From Gammaproteobacteria bacterium (GTDB taxonomy: Bacteria; Pseudomonadota; Gammaproteobacteria; Legionellales; Legionellaceae), in contig JAHZKG010000015.1 in assembly GCA_022600515.1 (NCBI GenBank), forward strand, positions 1-39,721: a DNA stretch of 39,721 nucleotides, in the 5' to 3' direction. The notes under the pieces are model-generated. The model was not told the origin of the DNA. It was given only the letters and a program-made list of their open reading frames with translations, and did no database searches. Of the stretch, positions 36,357-39,721 are shown piece by piece. A program made the translations under genes and the position numbers. How positions within the stretch are numbered: the stretch's first letter is position 1; each line of letters starts with the position of its first letter.

Positions 36357-37705
36357 TTGGATTTTTTCTTAGGGCGTTTTTTTTTGGTACCAGGCTCTTT
36401 TTTTCTTTGATCGACTAACATTTTACTTTGTGCTTTTGGGGTTGCATCTTGAAATACAGTCCACCATTCAGCCAGTTCCATTGATTCATCGCCTGCCAAT
36501 GCCCGAAGCCCTAAAAAGTCATAGGCGGCTCTAAAGCGGGGGTTTTCTAGGAGATCTTGTGCGCGTTTGCTACTGCGTTTTTGAAGCCGGTATTGAAAAA
36601 GCCAAATTTCACGAACAACTTGTGTATGGCGTTTGGGAACAGTAATAATTTTACATTGTTCTCGCAATATCAGGGCCATCGCTCGTTCCATGGCAGCCAG
36701 CGCATCAAATTCTTCGTTTTCTAAAGTGGCTTTGGCCTCTATTTTTTCTTTTTGATCTAAAAAAGGAAACCAAAGCAATGCGGCAAAAAGAAAGGATGGA
36801 ATAACAGGTTTACCCTCTTTAACGCGCGCATCCGTACTTTTAAGTGCAAAGTTGAGTAAAGCTTCGACTGGGTATTCTGAATTAAATAATACATGTGTCT
36901 TCGGAAAAAAGGTTTCAAAAATACCATATTGAACCAGCTGTGCTTGAACAGATTCCGCAGCACCGCATTGATAGAGCTTTGTGAATTCATCAAATAAACG
37001 TGATCCTGCCACGTGTTCTAATAAATGCTTGGATGTTTCAATTGGGGTGGCTGTATTTTCTTCTATGGTGAACCCAAGTTTGGCACTAAAACGAATGGCG
37101 CGTAAAATACGAACAGGATCTTCTTGATAACGCAGGCTCGGATCGCCAATCATTCGAATGCTTTTTTTCATTACATCTTGGAAGCCACCGGTATAATCAA
37201 TAATGGCAGAGTCTCGGACATCATAGTAAAGAGAATTAATTGTAAAATCGCGGCGCCAGGCATCTTCTTCTAAATTGCCATATACATTGTCTCGAACGAG
37301 CATGCCTTTCGCATTGGTACGCTGCTCAGCTTGTTTATCTTTGGCTTCACTGCCACGAAACGTTGCGACTTCAATGATTTCACGATGATATAAAATATGA
37401 ACTAGTTTAAAGCGACGGCCAATAATACGCGCATTTTTAAATAATTTTCGAATCTGGTTGGGTGTTGCATCGGTCGCAACATCAAAGTCTTTGGGAATTT
37501 TCCGAAGCAGTAAATCACGCACACTACCGCCGACAAGATAGGCATTAAACCCGGCACTGTTCAGACGATTCAGCACTGTGAGTGCATTCGCATTGATCTC
37601 TGTTTTAGATAGATGATGTGCGTTACGCGGTATGATATAGTCAGAGTGAATATCGGCTCTTTTGGATTTCTTATTGCACAGCAATTTTTTGATGAAAGTT
37701 ATGAT
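36353..37705 (-). CDS. pcnB: Poly(A) polymerase I, probable non-canonical start
   Basis: PcnB adds poly(A) tails that mark RNA for decay. The conserved body has the nucleotidyltransferase domain with LVGGSVRDLLLRKIPKDFDV, the KLVHI and EVATFRG segments, YGNLEEDAWRRDFTIN, the RRA-binding GDPSLRYQEDPVRILRAIRF block, and a very basic C-terminus (KKKRPKKK). The frame is open to an ATG at 37822, but that lies upstream of a promoter-like site and inside the divergent TerC gene. The expected start falls near residues IITFIKKLL, where no ATG, GTG or TTG exists; ATC 37705 and ATA 37702 are placed best. E. coli pcnB is known to start with AUU, so a rare start is plausible. A TTG at 37684 is the alternative. 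Confidence 0.9.
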   Translation of the reverse strand: MITFIKKLLCNKKSKRADIHSDYIIPRNAHHLSKTEINANALTVLNRLNSAGFNAYLVGGSVRDLLLRKIPKDFDVATDATPNQIRKLFKNARIIGRRFKLVHILYHREIIEVATFRGSEAKDKQAEQRTNAKGMLVRDNVYGNLEEDAWRRDFTINSLYYDVRDSAIIDYTGGFQDVMKKSIRMIGDPSLRYQEDPVRILRAIRFSAKLGFTIEENTATPIETSKHLLEHVAGSRLFDEFTKLYQCGAAESVQAQLVQYGIFETFFPKTHVLFNSEYPVEALLNFALKSTDARVKEGKPVIPSFLFAALLWFPFLDQKEKIEAKATLENEEFDALAAMERAMALILREQCKIITVPKRHTQVVREIWLFQYRLQKRSSKRAQDLLENPRFRAAYDFLGLRALAGDESMELAEWWTVFQDATPKAQSKMLVDQRKKEPGTKKKRPKKKSK

Positions 37706-37737
37706 TAGAGTACTCGCTTTATACTGTCCTGGCTGGC

Positions 37738-37767
37738 TATTATAGCCAGACTCTGTGGGAAAGTGAA
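37738..37767 (-). promoter_or_regulatory. Possible sigma-70 promoter for pcnB
   Basis: On the minus strand TATAAT (37743-37738) and TTCACT (37767-37762) are 18 bases apart. The start of transcription would fall near 37731, about 25 bases before the proposed pcnB start. A 7-bp palindrome, CTGGCTA-TTA-TAGCCAG (37733-37749), covers the -10 box and could be an operator. For the divergent gene, TATACT (37720-37725) is a possible -10 on the plus strand. Confidence 0.5.
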
Positions 37768-37785
37768 TGCATGGGGTAATATGAT

Positions 37786-38514
37786 ATGGAATGGCTGAAT
37801 TTAGTTTCGAGTTTACTGGCACTTATTATCTTAGAAATCGTGCTAGGCATTGATAATTTAGTGTTCTTGGCAATTCTAACCGAGCGTTTACCCGCTGCTT
37901 CTCGAAAGCGGGCCAGGCAATGGGGGTTGACCGTTGCTTGGGTTACACGCTTATTATTGCTTGCTTCGGCAGTTTGGCTTGTTAAATTTACAACACCGCT
38001 CATTATATTTGATGACTTTAGTTTTTCAGCACGTGATTTGTTTCTATTGGTCGGTGGTATTTTTTTAATTACTAAAGCAACGCAAGAAATTCACATTGAA
38101 GTTGAGCCAGAAGCGCTTGAAGAAGCAGAAGGCAGAGCATCTGCAGCAGCCATAAGTTTTAGAAGCGTTATTTTACAAGTGGGCCTTATGGATATTATTT
38201 TTTCATTAGATAGCGTTTTAACAGCCATTGGATTAACGCCACATTTTTGGGTGATGGCAACGGCGATTACCATTACGATTGCGATTATGATTTGGGCTAG
38301 TGAGCCTGTCAGTGCATTTATTGAAAAACATCCAACGGTTAAAATGCTTGCATTAAGCTTTTTAATTTTAATCGGCATGATTCTAATAGCCGACGGCTTT
38401 GCTTTTCATATCCCCCGAGGATACATTTATTTTGCTATGGGGTTCTCACTGGGTGTCGAGGCACTGAATACCTTGAAGCGCTCAAGACGACGCAAACGAC
38501 GACAAAAAAAATAA
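37786..38514 (+). CDS. TerC-family integral membrane protein
   Basis: The 242-aa protein has about seven membrane segments and the TerC family acidic motifs: LEIVLGIDNLVFLAIL near the N-terminus (about residues 15-30) and LMDIIFSLDSVLTAIGL in the middle (about 133-149). The Asp and Glu in these motifs are thought to bind metal. Similar proteins (YgdQ, YkoY, Alx) are linked to manganese export or metal loading of secreted proteins; the substrate here is unknown. The C-terminus is strongly basic. hemJ follows 22 bases later. Confidence 0.92.
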   Translation: MEWLNLVSSLLALIILEIVLGIDNLVFLAILTERLPAASRKRARQWGLTVAWVTRLLLLASAVWLVKFTTPLIIFDDFSFSARDLFLLVGGIFLITKATQEIHIEVEPEALEEAEGRASAAAISFRSVILQVGLMDIIFSLDSVLTAIGLTPHFWVMATAITITIAIMIWASEPVSAFIEKHPTVKMLALSFLILIGMILIADGFAFHIPRGYIYFAMGFSLGVEALNTLKRSRRRKRRQKK

Positions 38515-38536
38515 ATCATCAGAGGAGTATAAATAC

Positions 38537-38965
38537 ATGCTGTGGGTGAAAGCGTTTCATGTGATTGCAATGGTGGCTTGGTTTGCAGGACTATTTTATT
38601 TGCCGCGGCTGTTTGTTTATCATGCGGATGCGCAAGATGAAATAAGCCTTGGACGTTTTAAGTGTATGGAACGGCGTTTATATTATGGCATTATGTGGCC
38701 TGCAGCATTGTCTACTACAGCGCTTGGCATGGTGCTTTATACGGCGATGGTGTCTTACTATCAAGCTGCGACTTGGATGCATATTAAATTAAGTTTGGTT
38801 GGCGTGTTGTGGGGCTATCATTTATTGTGCGGGCATTTTGTTCGGCGGTTTAAGCAAGAAAAAAATATGCGTACAAGTGTTTTTTATCGTATGTTTAACG
38901 AACTACCAACTGTGCTTTTAACTGCAATTGTTGTGTTGGTTATTGTGAAGCCAGATTTAGTTTAA
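38537..38965 (+). CDS. hemJ: Protoporphyrinogen IX oxidase HemJ
   Basis: HemJ oxidises protoporphyrinogen IX to protoporphyrin IX in haem synthesis, in the inner membrane. The 142-aa product has four membrane segments, the conserved N-terminal His8 in WVKAFHVIAMVAWFAGLFYLPRLF, and the Lys/His-containing segment YQAATWMHIKLSLV. AGAGGAG lies 10 bases before the ATG. It is probably co-transcribed with the TerC-family gene, and the large inverted repeat follows directly. Confidence 0.93.
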   Translation: MLWVKAFHVIAMVAWFAGLFYLPRLFVYHADAQDEISLGRFKCMERRLYYGIMWPAALSTTALGMVLYTAMVSYYQAATWMHIKLSLVGVLWGYHLLCGHFVRRFKQEKNMRTSVFYRMFNELPTVLLTAIVVLVIVKPDLV

Positions 38966-38968
38966 TTA

Positions 38969-39286
38969 ACCTGAGTTCTGGATAAGAAAACTTAGGGCCT
39001 CTCATCAATTAAATTCTGAGTTCACAGCCCACCACCGCCTACGCCACCCGGCTTGTCCGGGTGGTCCAGGATAATATGCTTAGGCAAAGCAAATAATTGA
39101 TGCTGCCAAGTAGATCTCATCAAGAAATTTTCAAGTACAGGATGAATAGTTTTAAAATGAAATCAACTTTTTTGAAATTTTAAACTTTTCTGGACCACCC
39201 GGACAAGCCGGGTGGCGTAGGCGGTGGGGGGAATTTACACTTTTAATTGATGAGAGGCCCTAAGTTTTCTTATCCAGAAATCAGGT
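38969..39286. mobile_element. Nested long inverted repeat, MITE-like element
   Basis: Two pairs of perfect 38-bp arms are nested. The outer pair is 38976-39013 with 39242-39279, extended by ACCTGA/TCAGGT (38969-38974, 39281-39286). The inner pair is 39032-39069 with 39190-39227. Unmatched spacers (39014-39031 and 39228-39241) separate them. The central 116-120 bp is AT-rich and has no gene. Each inner arm also folds on itself (CCACCCGG/CCGGGTGG, 5-base loop). TTAATT occurs just outside both ends (38962-38967, 39290-39295), a possible 6-bp target duplication. No transposase is present, so a non-autonomous element is likely. It lies between convergent hemJ and rubredoxin and would stop transcription both ways. 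Confidence 0.75.
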
Positions 39287-39301
39287 GACTTAATTGGATT
39301 A

Positions 39302-39327
39302 AAATGGAGTAAATGCTTACTCCATTT
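39302..39327 (-). terminator. Terminator-like hairpin at the end of the rubredoxin gene
   Basis: AAATGGAGTAA (39302-39312) and TTACTCCATTT (39317-39327) form a perfect 11-bp stem with a 4-base loop. The right arm includes the rubredoxin stop codon. On the minus strand about four U end the stem. Confidence 0.65.
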
Positions 39328-39496
39328 CAATCATTTCAAAATCAATTTTACTGGCACCGCAGTCAGGACAAAACCAGTTTTCAGGCACTTCTTCCCAGCG
39401 TGTATTGGCTTCAATGCCATCTTCCGGCCATCCTTCGGCTTCGTCATAAATAAAGCCACAGATGACGCAAATGTATTTCTTGTAAGGCAAGCTCAT
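39317..39496 (-). CDS. Rubredoxin
   Basis: A 59-aa iron-binding electron-transfer protein. Both metal-ligand pairs are intact: [12 protein letters not shown] (Cys10, Cys13) and FCPDCGASK (Cys43, Cys46), which hold a single iron. The aromatic core residues (Tyr8, Trp34, Trp41, Phe42) are in place. The insertion length between pairs is usual. It starts at ATG 39496, with AAAGGA about 13 bases upstream. Electron donor and acceptor are not identifiable here; no rubredoxin reductase is nearby. Confidence 0.95.
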   Translation of the reverse strand: MSLPYKKYICVICGFIYDEAEGWPEDGIEANTRWEEVPENWFCPDCGASKIDFEMIEME

Positions 39497-39587
39497 GGTT
39501 ACTCTTTGTCCTTTATGTTTATCGGAAGAGTAATTTAGCCAAGTAAGAATGAAATGTAAAGGGTTTTCAGTAAATATAAATCGGCTC

Positions 39588-39615
39588 TTGGCGTCTTTGC
39601 GTTGAACTGTATAAT
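39588..39615 (+). promoter_or_regulatory. Sigma-70 promoter facing out of the window
   Basis: TTGGCG (39588-39593) and TATAAT (39610-39615) are separated by 16 bases. Transcription would start near 39622. No start codon with a ribosome binding site follows before the window ends, so it drives either a small RNA or a gene beyond the edge. Confidence 0.5.
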
Positions 39616-39721
39616 GTCATGCCATAGATGGATTGAACCTTTCGAAGCCAACCAAGTCCAGCATGAGTCGTTGAAATAATCGAGTGACATGACTCAAGCC
39701 ATAGCATCGTCTTTTTAGCAC

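Noticed and set aside
37706..37822. A 39-residue extension of PcnB from an ATG at 37822
   Set aside because: It overlaps the divergent TerC-family gene, lies upstream of the best promoter, and has no counterpart in PcnB proteins.
1..39721. tRNA, rRNA, CRISPR arrays and intact insertion sequences
   Set aside because: Reading through the gaps gave no tRNA-like arm set, no regularly spaced repeats and no transposase; a covariance-model search would be needed to exclude divergent RNAs.

Overview
The window is bacterial chromosome, AT-rich and dense in genes, with gammaproteobacterial gene orders: rpsB-tsf-pyrH-frr, lnt-leuS-lptE-holA, purB beside nadB, ribF-ileS-lspA and pcnB-folK. LptE, Lnt, LspA and a class A penicillin-binding protein show a Gram-negative envelope. 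A DUF4116-type repeat protein and several acidic, lineage-specific proteins scattered between core genes suggest a host-associated lineage, perhaps Legionellales/Coxiellaceae-like. That placement is inference; no rRNA or other decisive marker is present.

Layout. 1-2364: end of rpsB, then tsf, pyrH and frr (translation and UMP kinase). 2365-2697: gap with a 20-bp hairpin. 2698-8781 (minus): lnt, leuS, lptE, an unusual cysteine-rich secreted protein, holA. 8924-14418: accessory stretch with a DUF4116 membrane protein, a membrane-anchored SagB-like nitroreductase, a Spy/CpxP-like protein, a Gln-rich periplasmic coiled coil, nadA, and a 404-aa acidic protein. 14433-17488 (minus): purB-nadB. 17622-23431 (plus): ppsA, a cation/proton antiporter, nadC and a MurG of unusual, Firmicutes-like type, all overlapping. 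23418-24332 (minus): ygfZ. 24403-27094: a 24-bp hairpin, a DUF4143 ATPase and a multipass membrane protein. 27121-30323 (minus): PBP1A and an unknown helical protein. 30580-35852 (plus): aroK, a universal stress protein, ribF, ileS, lspA. 35880-37705 (minus): pcnB-folK. 37786-38965 (plus): a TerC-family protein and hemJ. 38969-39286: a large nested inverted repeat. 39317-39496 (minus): rubredoxin.

How the genes fit together. NadB, NadA and NadC give the whole de novo route from aspartate to nicotinate mononucleotide, so the organism probably does not depend on a host for NAD. Lnt and LspA are two of the three lipoprotein-maturation enzymes, and LptE is one of their lipoprotein clients. MurG and PBP1A act in consecutive parts of peptidoglycan synthesis. 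RibF supplies FMN and FAD, which NadB and probably the nitroreductase use.

Most notable: (1) the nested inverted repeat at 38969-39286 with two perfect 38-bp arm pairs; (2) the Firmicutes-like MurG; (3) pcnB with no ATG/GTG/TTG at the expected start and a promoter-like site just upstream, recalling the AUU start of E. coli pcnB; (4) a duplicated eight-cysteine secreted protein inside the lptE-holA operon; (5) several candidate host-directed proteins; (6) a tiny aromatic-rich reading frame overlapping the start of aroK. No tRNA, rRNA, CRISPR array or intact insertion sequence was seen.
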